64,000 bases of DNA from Pseudomonas viridiflava (GTDB lineage: Bacteria > Pseudomonadota > Gammaproteobacteria > Pseudomonadales > Pseudomonadaceae): contig NZ_UWFA01000131.1 in NCBI RefSeq assembly GCF_900601905.1, positions 62,001 to 126,000 on the forward strand, given 5' to 3'. Shown piece after piece: positions 11,332 to 20,054 of the stretch. A program made the position numbers and the translations under genes. The stretch's first letter is position 1. The number at the start of each line of letters is the position of its first letter. The notes below the pieces were generated by a model that saw only the letters and a program-made list of their open reading frames with translations, was not told the origin of the DNA and searched no databases.

Positions 11332-12585
11332 ATGTTCAGCCGTGATTTGACTCTCGCCAAGTACGACTCCGATCTCTTTGCCGCCATGGAGCAAGAAGCT
11401 CAGCGCCAAGAAGAGCACATCGAGCTGATCGCTTCGGAAAACTACACCAGCCCAGCGGTGATGGAAGCTCAGGGCTCGGTCCTGACCAACAAGTACGCTG
11501 AAGGCTATCCAGGCAAGCGTTACTACGGCGGCTGCGAATACGTCGACGTGGTTGAGCAACTGGCCATCGACCGCGCCAAGGAACTGTTCGGCGCTGATTA
11601 CGCCAACGTCCAGCCACACGCTGGCTCGCAAGCCAACAGCGCGGTCTACCTGGCTCTGCTGCAGGGCGGCGACACCATTCTGGGCATGAGCCTGGCCCAT
11701 GGCGGTCACTTGACCCACGGCGCCAGCGTCAGTTCGTCGGGCAAGCTGTACAACGCTGTGCAATACGGCATCGACGGCAATGGCATGATTGACTACGACG
11801 AAGTCGAGCGTCTGGCTGTTGAACACAAGCCAAAAATGATCGTGGCCGGTTTCTCTGCCTACTCGCAGATCCTCGACTTCCCGCGTTTCCGCGCCATCGC
11901 TGACAAAGTCGGCGCTTACCTGTTCGTCGACATGGCTCACGTAGCCGGTCTGGTGGCTGCTGGCGTTTACCCGAACCCGGTGCCGTTCGCTGACGTAGTG
12001 ACCACCACGACGCACAAGACCCTGCGCGGCCCACGCGGCGGCCTGATCCTGGCGCGCGCCAATGCCGAGATCGAGAAGAAGCTCAACTCCGCCGTATTCC
12101 CGGGCGCCCAGGGCGGCCCGCTGGAGCACGTCATCGCCGCCAAGGCCGTGTGCTTCAAGGAAGCGCTGCAGCCTGAGTTCAAGGCTTACCAGCAACAAGT
12201 GGTAAACAACGCCAAGGCCATGGCTGGTGTGTTCATCGAGCGCGGTTTCGACGTGGTGTCCGGCGGTACGGAAAACCACCTGTTCCTGCTCTCGCTGATC
12301 AAGCAGGACATCTCCGGCAAAGACGCAGACGCCGCCCTGGGTCGCGCTTTCATCACCGTCAACAAGAACTCCGTGCCTAACGACCCACGCTCCCCGTTCG
12401 TCACCTCCGGCCTGCGCTTCGGCACCCCGGCAGTGACCACTCGCGGCTTCAAGGAAGCAGAGTGCAAAGAGCTGGCAACCTGGATCTGCGACATCCTGGC
12501 TGACCTGAACAACGAAGCCGTGATCGACGCGGTACGTGAAAAAGTTAAAGCCATCTGCGCCAAACTGCCGGTATACGGCGCTTAA
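11332..12585 (+). CDS. glyA: Serine hydroxymethyltransferase
   Basis: 417 residues, full length for bacterial SHMT. It interconverts serine and glycine while loading one carbon on tetrahydrofolate, as a cytoplasmic PLP enzyme. The PLP lysine is K229 in [34 protein letters not shown] and [13 protein letters not shown] near the N-terminus are hallmark motifs. The protein ends [13 protein letters not shown]. The start is clear ([12 protein letters not shown], with TGAGGA upstream). The 3' end of the gene and its terminator are repeated about 0.9 kb downstream (13410-13580), see findings. Confidence 0.97.
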   Translation: MFSRDLTLAKYDSDLFAAMEQEAQRQEEHIELIASENYTSPAVMEAQGSVLTNKYAEGYPGKRYYGGCEYVDVVEQLAIDRAKELFGADYANVQPHAGSQANSAVYLALLQGGDTILGMSLAHGGHLTHGASVSSSGKLYNAVQYGIDGNGMIDYDEVERLAVEHKPKMIVAGFSAYSQILDFPRFRAIADKVGAYLFVDMAHVAGLVAAGVYPNPVPFADVVTTTTHKTLRGPRGGLILARANAEIEKKLNSAVFPGAQGGPLEHVIAAKAVCFKEALQPEFKAYQQQVVNNAKAMAGVFIERGFDVVSGGTENHLFLLSLIKQDISGKDADAALGRAFITVNKNSVPNDPRSPFVTSGLRFGTPAVTTRGFKEAECKELATWICDILADLNNEAVIDAVREKVKAICAKLPVYGA

Positions 12586-12641
12586 TCAGCCCCGTTTGCA
12601 GCAGTAACAAAAGCCCCGGCTCGTGAGAGCCGGGGCTTTTT
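12474..12641 (+). repeat. Direct repeat copy 1: glyA 3' end plus terminator
   Basis: The last ~112 bp of glyA, the stop and its terminator. Copy 2 is at 13410-13580. By eye the aligned core has about ten mismatches in about 150 bp. Copy 1 encodes the C-terminus ending LPVYGA. Confidence 0.93.
12608..12641 (+). terminator. Rho-independent terminator of glyA
   Basis: AGCCCCGGCTC, loop GTGA, GAGCCGGGGCT, then TTTT. It lies 22 bp after the glyA stop. Confidence 0.9.
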
Positions 12642-12820
12642 CATATCCCAGTGTCAATGCAAACCCGTAACAGGCTTAGGCATTCTTTTTCTGGAATAAA
12701 AATAATTCTTTAAATCGACAATAATTCCAACTACTGTCAACTATGACAGTAGTCAACGCCAACAGCACTCACTAGCCTGACTTAACCATCATGTGATGGA
12801 ACTCACTCAGGTATACGAAC
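12642..12820. promoter_or_regulatory. AT-rich promoter region of the accessory ORF with two palindromes
   Basis: Distinctly AT-rich compared with its surroundings. It contains a perfect dyad, ACTACTGTCA-ACTA-TGACAGTAGT (12730-12753), and a second one, CCATCA-TG-TGATGG (12786-12799), 22 bp before the start codon. Both are operator-like or could fold in the transcript. The promoter probably lies in the A/T-rich stretch at about 12690-12730. Confidence 0.55.
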
Positions 12821-13390
12821 ATGGCAAGCTACGACATAAGCAAATCATTTTACGGCGAACTTAGTTTGGCCAGTGATGATTCAAAAGTTAATTTCTCCTA
12901 CGTAACGCACACCACCACATCTTCAATAAAAAACCCTCTCTCTGGCGGTGCCGAAACCCCAGATGATTCGGGCTACAACCTTGAGTTTTTCGAGTACATG
13001 ACGGTCAACACATTTGAGCATTACGCTGAAAATTTTTATTTCCAATACTCATCGTCCGCCAACGCGTACGCACTAATGATGAGTGACCAAGGAACAAAAT
13101 GGGTTGGCATAACCAATAATGGTTACGCGTGGAAAACAAGCGACTCCACTCGGTGTAACTATTTCCGGTTCGTAGGCGAGGACAAAACGACAAGACTGGA
13201 CCTATCCAACATTACTGGAGACACTGCAAAAATATACTTGGTCCTTACGCCCCCCGGGACCATTTTGTGCACTTACAGCAAAACCACTGCTAAGGAGCAC
13301 TCATGGAGTTACCTGACAGCGCCTGGAGATACAGCTGCACTGTTCAACCTGAAAATCCTTGAGCGAGGCGCGACCTGGCCTAAAAGTTAA
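12821..13390 (+). CDS. Unrecognised 189-residue accessory protein in glyA-flanked cassette
   Basis: I do not recognise this protein. It has no signal peptide and no membrane segment. It is rich in Tyr, Phe, Thr, Ser and Asn, with short alternating hydrophobic stretches (ENFYFQYSSS, ARIYLVL-like AKIYLVLTPPG, ALFNLKILERG) that suggest an all-beta fold. Cysteines are few (two, in TRCNYF and TILCTY). Base use is clearly more AT-rich than neighbouring genes, with codons such as ATA, AAA and TTA, a sign of foreign origin. A CAGG Shine-Dalgarno lies 9-10 bp before the ATG. It is the only gene between the two copies of the glyA 3' end. Secreted toxin, lectin-like and defence roles are possible but unsupported. 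Confidence 0.75.
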   Translation: MASYDISKSFYGELSLASDDSKVNFSYVTHTTTSSIKNPLSGGAETPDDSGYNLEFFEYMTVNTFEHYAENFYFQYSSSANAYALMMSDQGTKWVGITNNGYAWKTSDSTRCNYFRFVGEDKTTRLDLSNITGDTAKIYLVLTPPGTILCTYSKTTAKEHSWSYLTAPGDTAALFNLKILERGATWPKS

Positions 13391-13409
13391 TGTAGGCCCG
13401 CAAACAATC

Positions 13410-13580
13410 GGCAACCTGAATCTGCGACATCCTGGCTGACCTGAACAACGAAGCCGTGATCGAGACAGTACGTGAAAAAGTAAAAGCCATCTGCGCCAAA
13501 CTACCGGCATACGACGCTTAACCAGTCCCGTTTGCAGCAGTAACAAAACGCCCCGGTTCGTGAGAGCCGGGGGCTTTTTT
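13410..13580 (+). repeat. Direct repeat copy 2: displaced glyA 3' end plus terminator
   Basis: Starts GGCAACCTGAATCTGCGACA and ends in the second terminator. The glyA reading frame is still open to its stop and would encode a C-terminus ending LPAYDA. Differences from copy 1 fall mostly in the second half (for example GACGCG to GAGACA, GTATACGGC to GCATACGAC). No start codon or upstream gene is attached, so it is a remnant or displaced copy. Confidence 0.92.
13549..13580 (+). terminator. Second copy of the glyA-type terminator
   Basis: GCCCCGGTTC, loop, GAGCCGGGGGC, then six T. It terminates the accessory ORF, and as a hairpin it may also act on cobW from the other strand. Confidence 0.8.
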
Positions 13581-13643
13581 GTGGTCGCCGTATTTGATCT
13601 GAAACGCAATACCTGTAGGAGCGCACGAGCACCTACAAAACAT

Positions 13644-14621
13644 TTATTCGGAAATTCTGGCAAACCCCGCCCGGATGTTCTCTTCCGGCAAATCATCGGC
13701 AATGAACACGACCACGCTCTCGCGCTTTTCGCCCTCCTCCCATTCGGTGTCCCAGTCAAAGCCGTACAGCTTCAACACGCCCTGAAACACCATGCGCCGG
13801 GGTTCGCCTGCGATGCTGAGCACGCCTTTGTAGCGCAGAAGTTGTGTGCCGTGTTCTTCGAGCAGTTCGTTCATGAACTCGCTGAGCCGGTCCAGATCCA
13901 GCGGCTGGTCGCTGCGCAGCACCAGGCTGCTGATCCGGTCCAGCGAATGCCCCGCAGGCGCCACAGGACGCAAGCTCATGCCACCACCCAGGTCGGCATT
14001 CAGATTGAAACCACGCACGTCCAGCAGCTCGGCGAGGTCGATATGGCCGTGGTCTACGGTTCGGATAGGGGCACGGCGGTTGATGCGAGTCAGGCGTGCA
14101 CTGAGTGCGTCGAAGGTGGCGTCGTCCACCAGATCCCGCTTGCTCACCAACAGGCGGTCAGCAAAGCCGATCTGCGCCTGAGCGATGGTCTGCGCCAGGT
14201 GCGTGTCGGCATTGGCCGCGTCCACCAGGGTGATGATGCCGTCGAGAATATAGCGCTCGCGCAGCTCTTCATCCATGAAGAAGGTCTGCGCCACCGGAGC
14301 AGGATCGGCCAGCCCCGTGCATTCGATCACCAGCCGGTCAAAGGCGATTTCCCCGCTGTCCAGCCGCTCCAGCAACAGGAACAGCGCCTTGGTCAGATCG
14401 GTGTGAATGGTGCAGCACACGCAACCATTGGACAGGGTCATGACTTGCACCGGCTCGGCGCCCAGCAGTTGGGTGTCGATCCCGGCGTCGCTGAATTCGT
14501 TTTCGATCACGGCGATTTTCAGGCCGTGCTCGGTCTTGAGCAAATGACGCAGCAACGTGGTCTTGCCCGCGCCGAGAAAGCCGCTGAGGATCGTGACGGG
14601 AATGGGTTGCGGGGTGGTCAT
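13644..14621 (-). CDS. CobW/YjiA family GTP-binding metallochaperone
   Basis: 325 residues. G3E GTPase: Walker A GFLGAGKTT (14-22), the metal-binding CxCC motif of the COG0523 family as C67-V-C69-C70, ECTGLADP (switch region), SKRDLVDD (base recognition), and a C-terminal CobW_C domain (about 225-320). Family members handle zinc or other metals and hand them to client enzymes. In many gamma-proteobacteria this gene sits beside ybdD/yjiX and cstA/btsT, as here. It is separated from ybdD by a terminator and a REP pair, so it may have its own promoter. Confidence 0.9.
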   Translation of the reverse strand: MTTPQPIPVTILSGFLGAGKTTLLRHLLKTEHGLKIAVIENEFSDAGIDTQLLGAEPVQVMTLSNGCVCCTIHTDLTKALFLLLERLDSGEIAFDRLVIECTGLADPAPVAQTFFMDEELRERYILDGIITLVDAANADTHLAQTIAQAQIGFADRLLVSKRDLVDDATFDALSARLTRINRRAPIRTVDHGHIDLAELLDVRGFNLNADLGGGMSLRPVAPAGHSLDRISSLVLRSDQPLDLDRLSEFMNELLEEHGTQLLRYKGVLSIAGEPRRMVFQGVLKLYGFDWDTEWEEGEKRESVVVFIADDLPEENIRAGFARISE

Positions 14622-14645
14622 AACTTCTCCAGCTTAGATAAACAA

Positions 14646-14735
14646 CTGTTGGAGCGAGGCTTGCCCGCGAAGAACGATGACGCGTAATACCTGAGACACC
14701 GCGGTGCCTGCTTCGCGGGCAAGCCTCGCTCCAAC
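14646..14735. repeat. REP pair between cobW and ybdD
   Basis: CTGTTGGAGCGAGGCTTGCC to GGCAAGCCTCGCTCCAACA, inverted. TTGGAGC replaces GTGGGAGC in the outer stem. Confidence 0.85.
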
Positions 14736-14767
14736 AAAAAACGCGCCACGACAAGCGTGGCGCGTTT
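14735..14767 (-). terminator. Terminator after the cstA-ybdD operon
   Basis: Read on the minus strand: ACGCGCCACG, loop CTTGT, CGTGGCGCGT, then TTTTT. It is located 28 bp beyond the ybdD stop. Confidence 0.85.
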
Positions 14768-14794
14768 AAGACTAACCAGCCATCAATCAACCAA

Positions 14795-14992
14795 TCAACA
14801 GCATTTAGGCCCACCCTTGCCGCCGTATCGGGCTTCCTGGCGTTCCCGGAAGAACGTTTCGTAATCCATCATCGGCTTGTCAGGGTGTTTGACCTGCATA
14901 TGCGCGACGTAATTGTCGTAGTCGGGCATGCCCACCATCAGGCGCGCGGCCTGACCGAGGTATTTCCCGAGGCGACTCAGGTCATTGAACAT
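14795..14992 (-). CDS. ybdD: YbdD/YjiX family small protein (DUF466), CstA partner
   Basis: 65 residues with the family pattern ([34 protein letters not shown]) and a cysteine pair at the C-terminus (PKCC). In E. coli the YbdD and YjiX proteins are needed for pyruvate uptake by CstA and BtsT; the location 16 bp after cstA supports the same job here. The start [19 protein letters not shown] is supported by the preceding GGGAG (minus strand). Confidence 0.92.
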   Translation of the reverse strand: MFNDLSRLGKYLGQAARLMVGMPDYDNYVAHMQVKHPDKPMMDYETFFRERQEARYGGKGGPKCC

Positions 14993-15008
14993 ATGCAGCT
15001 CCCGTCAC

Positions 15009-17084
15009 TTAAATGTTGGTCGGAGTGGTCAACGCCTGGAATGGCGCTTCCTTGTCCGTACGCTCTTTGTTGCCCCATGCCGCGACGCCGACTTTCAGCG
15101 CGTAGAACAGGATGCTGAACACCACGAACAGGAACAGGATCGTCAAGGTAGCATTGGTGTAAGCGTTGAAGATCACGTGTTGCATCTGGTCCATGGTCTT
15201 GGCCGGAGCCAGGATCTGACCGGCATCAGCCGCGGTGCTGTATTTCTTGGCAAGGGCCAGGAAGCCAACAGCCGGGTTGCTGTCGAACAGCTTGATGAAG
15301 CCAGCCGTCACGGTGCAGATCAGCAGCCAGGTGGCTGGCAGCATGGTGACCCAGATGTAACGCTGACGCTTCATTTTGATCAGCACGACCGTCGCCAGCA
15401 TCAGCGCGATACCGGCCAGCATCTGGTTGGAGATACCGAACAACGGCCACAAGGTGTTGATGCCACCCAGCGGGTCGATCACGCCTTGATAGAGCAAGTA
15501 ACCCCACAGCGCCACGCAACCACCGGTGCCGATGGCGTTGGCGGTCCAGGACTCAGTGCGTTTCAGGGCTGGCACGAAGCTGCCCAGCAGGTCCTGCAGC
15601 ATGAAACGACCGGCACGAGTACCGGCGTCGACTGCGGTCAGGATGAACAGTGCTTCAAACAGAATCGCGAAGTGGTACCAGAAAGCCATGGTGCTGGCGC
15701 CTGGCAAGGCCTGGTGCAGAATCTGCGCGATACCGACTGCCAGGGTTGGCGCGCCGCCAGCACGGGCCAACACGGTGTTTTCGCCGATGTCCTTGGCGAC
15801 CGCTGTCAGCTGTTCTGGCGTGATGGCAAAGCCCCAACTGCTGACCGTCTGCGCCACTGTCACCACGTCGCTGCCGACAATCGCTGCCGGGCTGTTCATG
15901 GCGAAGTAGATACCTGGCTCAATCACCGAAGCGGCAACCATGGCCATGATCGCCACGAACGACTCCATGAGCATGCCGCCGTAGCCGATGTAGCGGGCGT
16001 TGGTTTCGTTATCCAGCAGTTTGGGCGTGGTGCCGGACGAGATCAGCGCGTGGAAGCCCGATACCGCACCGCACGCGATGGTGATGAACAGGAACGGGAA
16101 CAGCGTGCCCTTCCAGACCGGACCGGTGCCGTCGGTGAACTGGGTCAGCGCAGGCATTTTCAGCTCTGGCGCCAGCACCAGGATGCCGATGGCCAAGGCC
16201 ACGATGGTGCCGATTTTCAGGAAAGTCGATAGGTAGTCACGCGGTGCCAGCAGCAGCCAGACCGGCAGCATCGCCGCGACAAAGCCGTAGCACACCAGCA
16301 TCCAGGTAATCTGCACGCCCGTGAAAGTGAACATCGGCGCCCACTCAGGGCTGGCCGCGACATGACCACCGGCCCAGATCGAGAGCAGCAGCAGAACCAC
16401 GCCAATCACCGAGATTTCCCCGATGCGGCCCGGCCTGATGTAGCGCATGTAGACGCCCATGAACATGGCCGTCGGGATCGTCGCCATGACCGTAAACATG
16501 CCCCACGGGCTTTCAGCCAGGGCCTTGACCACGATCAGCGCCAGCACCGCGAGGATGATGATCATGATCAGGAAGCAACCGAACAGCGCGATGGTGCCGG
16601 GAATGCGGCCCATTTCTTCACGCACCATGTCGCCCAGGGAGCGACCGTTACGGCGTGTGGAGAGGAACAGGATCATGAAATCCTGAACCGCACCGGCCAG
16701 GACCACACCGGCAATCAGCCAGAGCGTGCCGGGCAGGTAACCCATCTGCGCAGCCAAGACTGGGCCGACCAGCGGGCCAGCGCCGGCAATGGCAGCAAAG
16801 TGGTGACCGAAAAGGATGTGTTTGTTGGTCGGTACATAGTCCAGACCATCGTTGTTGACCACCGCAGGCGTTGCACGCAGCGGATCGAGCTGCATGACGT
16901 GGCGGGCAATGAACAAGCTGTAATAACGATAAGCGACCAGGTAGATGGCAACCGCAGCGACCACGATCCACAAGGCGTTGATTGCTTCTCCGCGGCGCAA
17001 GGCCACGACCCCAAGGGCAAAAGCCCCGACAATTGCAACGATCAGCCAAGGCACATGGCGCATAAGGCTATTATTATTTTTCAT
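15009..17084 (-). CDS. cstA: CstA/BtsT family carbon-starvation (pyruvate) transporter
   Basis: 691 residues, about 16-18 hydrophobic helices. Family motifs include FGHHFAAIAGAGPLVGPVLA (near residue 95), typical of peptide/pyruvate transporters of the CstA family. It sits in the inner membrane. E. coli CstA and BtsT take up pyruvate and are induced on starvation or by the BtsSR system; the exact substrate here is inferred. It forms an operon with ybdD. The start MKNNNSLMRHVPWL follows an AT-rich leader. Confidence 0.93.
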   Translation of the reverse strand: MKNNNSLMRHVPWLIVAIVGAFALGVVALRRGEAINALWIVVAAVAIYLVAYRYYSLFIARHVMQLDPLRATPAVVNNDGLDYVPTNKHILFGHHFAAIAGAGPLVGPVLAAQMGYLPGTLWLIAGVVLAGAVQDFMILFLSTRRNGRSLGDMVREEMGRIPGTIALFGCFLIMIIILAVLALIVVKALAESPWGMFTVMATIPTAMFMGVYMRYIRPGRIGEISVIGVVLLLLSIWAGGHVAASPEWAPMFTFTGVQITWMLVCYGFVAAMLPVWLLLAPRDYLSTFLKIGTIVALAIGILVLAPELKMPALTQFTDGTGPVWKGTLFPFLFITIACGAVSGFHALISSGTTPKLLDNETNARYIGYGGMLMESFVAIMAMVAASVIEPGIYFAMNSPAAIVGSDVVTVAQTVSSWGFAITPEQLTAVAKDIGENTVLARAGGAPTLAVGIAQILHQALPGASTMAFWYHFAILFEALFILTAVDAGTRAGRFMLQDLLGSFVPALKRTESWTANAIGTGGCVALWGYLLYQGVIDPLGGINTLWPLFGISNQMLAGIALMLATVVLIKMKRQRYIWVTMLPATWLLICTVTAGFIKLFDSNPAVGFLALAKKYSTAADAGQILAPAKTMDQMQHVIFNAYTNATLTILFLFVVFSILFYALKVGVAAWGNKERTDKEAPFQALTTPTNI

Positions 17085-17356
17085 TTTTTATATTCCAGCA
17101 GAATGACTAGAAGGCCAGCCACCGGAGTTTAGCTATCTCGGAGCGAAAGGCCACCCCCCACGATGGTCTAGGAGAAAAAGAACCGGAAGGCGGCTGGATG
17201 CAGCAGAACCCAGCCATTTTTGCGGGGGTGCAAGTGTAAAGCTGGCAGCAAAAACTGTTCGCTGACGCGGAACGGGTCTATCGTCGGTACAAACGACGCT
17301 GCTGAGCGGCGTTGACCCGCTGACAGTTGTCAGTCGATGCCAAGAGAAGTGATTCG

Positions 17357-17725
17357 ATGACCGACTCCCACGCAGACCGCAGACGTTTCAAGCGCATTGC
17401 CTTTGATGCAATAACCGAGCTTGGCCAGGACGAAAAACGCTGGCAAGTGCAGCTTGTGGATTTATCCCTCAAGGGCTTGCTCATCGAACGTCCCGAGCCC
17501 TGGCAGGCCCATACGGATGAGCCGTTCGCCGTAGATATCAAGCTGAGCAATGAAGTCAACGTGCAAATGGATGTGCGGCTGACCCATGACGATAACCATC
17601 AACTGGGTTTCGTCTGCCTGCACATCAGCCTCGAATCCATCAGCCACCTGCGCCGCCTGATCGAGCTCAACCTGGCTGATCACGACGAGCTGGAGCGAGA
17701 GTTGGCGGCGTTGATTGAGGTGTGA
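17357..17725 (+). CDS. mapZ: PilZ-domain c-di-GMP adaptor MapZ
   Basis: 122 residues made of a single PilZ domain. The c-di-GMP motifs are intact: the arginine cluster R8-R9-R10..R13 (RRRFKR) and D35-L-S37-L-K-G40. These positions match P. aeruginosa PA4608 (MapZ), which on binding c-di-GMP inhibits the chemotaxis methyltransferase CheR1. I chose the ATG at 17357; an upstream in-frame start would add ten residues not typical of the family. It is adjacent to radA and cstA as in P. aeruginosa. Confidence 0.9.
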   Translation: MTDSHADRRRFKRIAFDAITELGQDEKRWQVQLVDLSLKGLLIERPEPWQAHTDEPFAVDIKLSNEVNVQMDVRLTHDDNHQLGFVCLHISLESISHLRRLIELNLADHDELERELAALIEV

Positions 17726-17772
17726 AGGCCAGACGATCCCACATCAAGCCTCATTCCAATACAAACCCTTGG

Positions 17773-19140
17773 CTACTCGAACAACGCGTCCAGCGCTTGT
17801 TCAAGCCTGGTCACGGCAACGACCTGCAACCCCGGCGGCGCTTCTTTGGGGGCGTTGCCCTTGGGCACGATGGCCCGTTTGAAGCCATGCTTGGCCGCTT
17901 CCTTGAGACGCTCCTGACCGCTGGGCACCGGACGCACTTCGCCTGACAGGCCCACTTCGCCAAACACCAGCAAGTCATGGGGCAATGGCCGGTTGCGAAG
18001 GCTGGACATCACCGCCGCCATCAACGCCAGATCGGACGCTGTTTCCAACACTTTGACGCCGCCCACCACGTTGAGGAAAACGTCTTGATCGTGGGTCGGA
18101 ATCCCGCCATGCCGGTGCAGAACCGCCAGCAACATAGCCAGTCGATTTTGATCAAGGCCCAGGGTTACCCGGCGGGGGTTGGACATGTGGCTGTCATCCA
18201 CCAACGCTTGAACCTCCACCAACATCGGCCGCGTGCCTTCCCAGGTCGCCATTACCACACTGCCGGGGACTTCTTCCTGGGCACGCGTCAGGAAAATCGC
18301 CGAAGGGTTGGACACTTCCTTCAGGCCCTTGTCCGTCATGCCGAACACGCCCAGCTCGTTGACTGCGCCGAAACGGTTCTTGACCGCGCGCAACAGACGC
18401 AGACGACCGTCGGACTCACCCTCGAAGTACAGAACCGTATCAACCATGTGCTCAAGCACTCGCGGCCCGGCCAGCGCGCCTTCCTTGGTGACATGGCCGA
18501 CCAGGAAAATCGCCGTGCCGCTCTGTTTCGCGTAGCGCACCAGCAACGCGGCGCTTTCCCGGACCTGCGACACGCCGCCGGGGGCCGACTGCAGTTGTTC
18601 GGTGAAAATCGTCTGGATCGAGTCGATCACCATGACCTTGGGCTTTTCGACCTTGGCGGTGGCAATGATGTTTTCGATACAGGTTTCGGTCATGACCTTG
18701 AGCTTGTCCTGGGGCAGGCTCAGACGTCGGGCGCGCATGGCAACCTGTTGCTGGGATTCCTCCCCCGTGACGTATAAGGCAGGCATGCGTTCGGCAATGG
18801 CACACAGGGTTTGCAACAGAATCGTGGATTTGCCGATGCCGGGGTCGCCACCGATCAACACCACGGAGCCATCTACCAAGCCACCGCCCAACACCCGGTC
18901 CAGCTCGGCGGAGTTGGTGGAGAAGCGCGGGATTTCAGCAACGCTGACTTCGGCCAGCGTGCGGATCTGGGTCTGCGCCCCGGTCCAGCTGGAACGGCCA
19001 CTGGGTGGTGCGGCGCTGCCGCTTTCGAGCATGGTTTCCACCAGCGTGTTCCAGGCGCCGCATTCGGTGCACTGCCCGGCCCACTTGGGAAAGGTCGCGC
19101 CGCATTCAGTGCAGCCATACAAGCGTTTGGCCTTGGCCAT
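17773..19140 (-). CDS. radA: DNA repair protein RadA
   Basis: 455 residues. An N-terminal C4 zinc finger (CTECGATFPKWAGQC, then CTECGAW), a RecA-like core with Walker A GGDPGIGKST (about residue 97) and Walker B MVIDSIQT, the RadA-specific KNRFGAVNELGVF motif (about 255), and a C-terminal Lon-like domain (about 280-455). RadA/Sms drives branch migration during recombination repair. It converges with mapZ, with about 47 bp between the stops. Confidence 0.97.
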   Translation of the reverse strand: MAKAKRLYGCTECGATFPKWAGQCTECGAWNTLVETMLESGSAAPPSGRSSWTGAQTQIRTLAEVSVAEIPRFSTNSAELDRVLGGGLVDGSVVLIGGDPGIGKSTILLQTLCAIAERMPALYVTGEESQQQVAMRARRLSLPQDKLKVMTETCIENIIATAKVEKPKVMVIDSIQTIFTEQLQSAPGGVSQVRESAALLVRYAKQSGTAIFLVGHVTKEGALAGPRVLEHMVDTVLYFEGESDGRLRLLRAVKNRFGAVNELGVFGMTDKGLKEVSNPSAIFLTRAQEEVPGSVVMATWEGTRPMLVEVQALVDDSHMSNPRRVTLGLDQNRLAMLLAVLHRHGGIPTHDQDVFLNVVGGVKVLETASDLALMAAVMSSLRNRPLPHDLLVFGEVGLSGEVRPVPSGQERLKEAAKHGFKRAIVPKGNAPKEAPPGLQVVAVTRLEQALDALFE

Positions 19141-19332
19141 GAAAACTCCACGGGTAAAAAGTCGCCAATCATAACGCAGGCCGCCCTGCTGCGTTTGCCT
19201 GGCTTGATGACAGCTTTTTGCTATTAGGATAAAACTTCCCCGACCCCGCCCGGTCGACTAAAGGTGCCCAGCGCAATACGTGCAGCTGTCTTACACTGCA
19301 CTGGACCCAATAATCTGTAACAAGGAAACCCC

Positions 19333-19779
19333 ATGAGCGTACTAAGCGAGTTCAAAGCCTTTGCCGTCAAAGGTAACGTGGTCGATATGGCCGTCGGTAT
19401 CATCATTGGTGCGGCATTCGGCAAGATCGTTTCGTCGTTCGTCGGCGATGTGATCATGCCACCATTAGGCCTGCTGATCGGCGGCGTTGACTTCAGCGAC
19501 CTGGCCGTCATCCTGCGCCCCGCCGAAGGTGCAGCGCCAGCAGTGGTACTGGCTTACGGCAAATTCATCCAGACCGTGATTGATTTCATCATTGTCGCCT
19601 TCGCCATCTTCATGGGTGTTAAAGCGATCAACCGCCTCAAGCGCGAAGAAGCCAAGGCACCGAGCCTGCCGCCGACGCCGACCAAACAGGAACTGCTGCT
19701 GGGCGAGATTCGTGACCTGCTCAAAGAACAGCACCAGCCTGCCGCGCCGATTACAGTCGATCCGAAGCAGCCGCTTTAA
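19333..19779 (+). CDS. mscL: Large-conductance mechanosensitive channel
   Basis: 148 residues. The first transmembrane helix contains [20 protein letters not shown] and the second is at about residues 75-100; a charged C-terminal helix follows ([16 protein letters not shown]). It opens under membrane tension and releases solutes on osmotic downshock. AAGGAAA lies 7 bp before the ATG. Confidence 0.97.
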   Translation: MSVLSEFKAFAVKGNVVDMAVGIIIGAAFGKIVSSFVGDVIMPPLGLLIGGVDFSDLAVILRPAEGAAPAVVLAYGKFIQTVIDFIIVAFAIFMGVKAINRLKREEAKAPSLPPTPTKQELLLGEIRDLLKEQHQPAAPITVDPKQPL

Positions 19780-19812
19780 GCGAAAACCTGAGCACACGAA
19801 CAGCGCGAGTCC

Positions 19813-20026
19813 GCGATGGCAGTCTGCCTGACCCACCGATATCGCTGGCCTCGTAACCTCGGTGAGCGCCTACAGATTCGTCTTGTTTCAGGTACACCTG
19901 CGGAGCTGTAGGAGTGAGCTTGCTCGCGATGGCGGTCTGTCTGACACACCGATATCGCTGGCCTCGTAACCTCCGATGGCTCCTACAGGTTCGGTGTGAT
20001 TTCAGATACACCTCTAACCTGTGGAG
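19813..20026. repeat. Two tandem ~100-bp repeats, 113-bp period, containing REP-like cores
   Basis: Copy 1 starts near 19813 (GCGATGGCAGTCTGCC) and copy 2 near 19926 (GCGATGGCGGTCTGTC). Both share ACCGATATCGCTGGCCTCG and a TTTCAGRTACACCT segment. The segment fills the mscL-fpr gap with no gene. Confidence 0.85.
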
Positions 20027-20054
20027 CGAGGCATGGCGCTGTCTTCATCATGGA

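Noticed and set aside
13410..13580. Idea that the second glyA end is a second glyA gene or a tRNA-type attachment site
   Set aside because: Only the last ~34 codons are present, no start codon is available, and no tRNA or integrase is found nearby.
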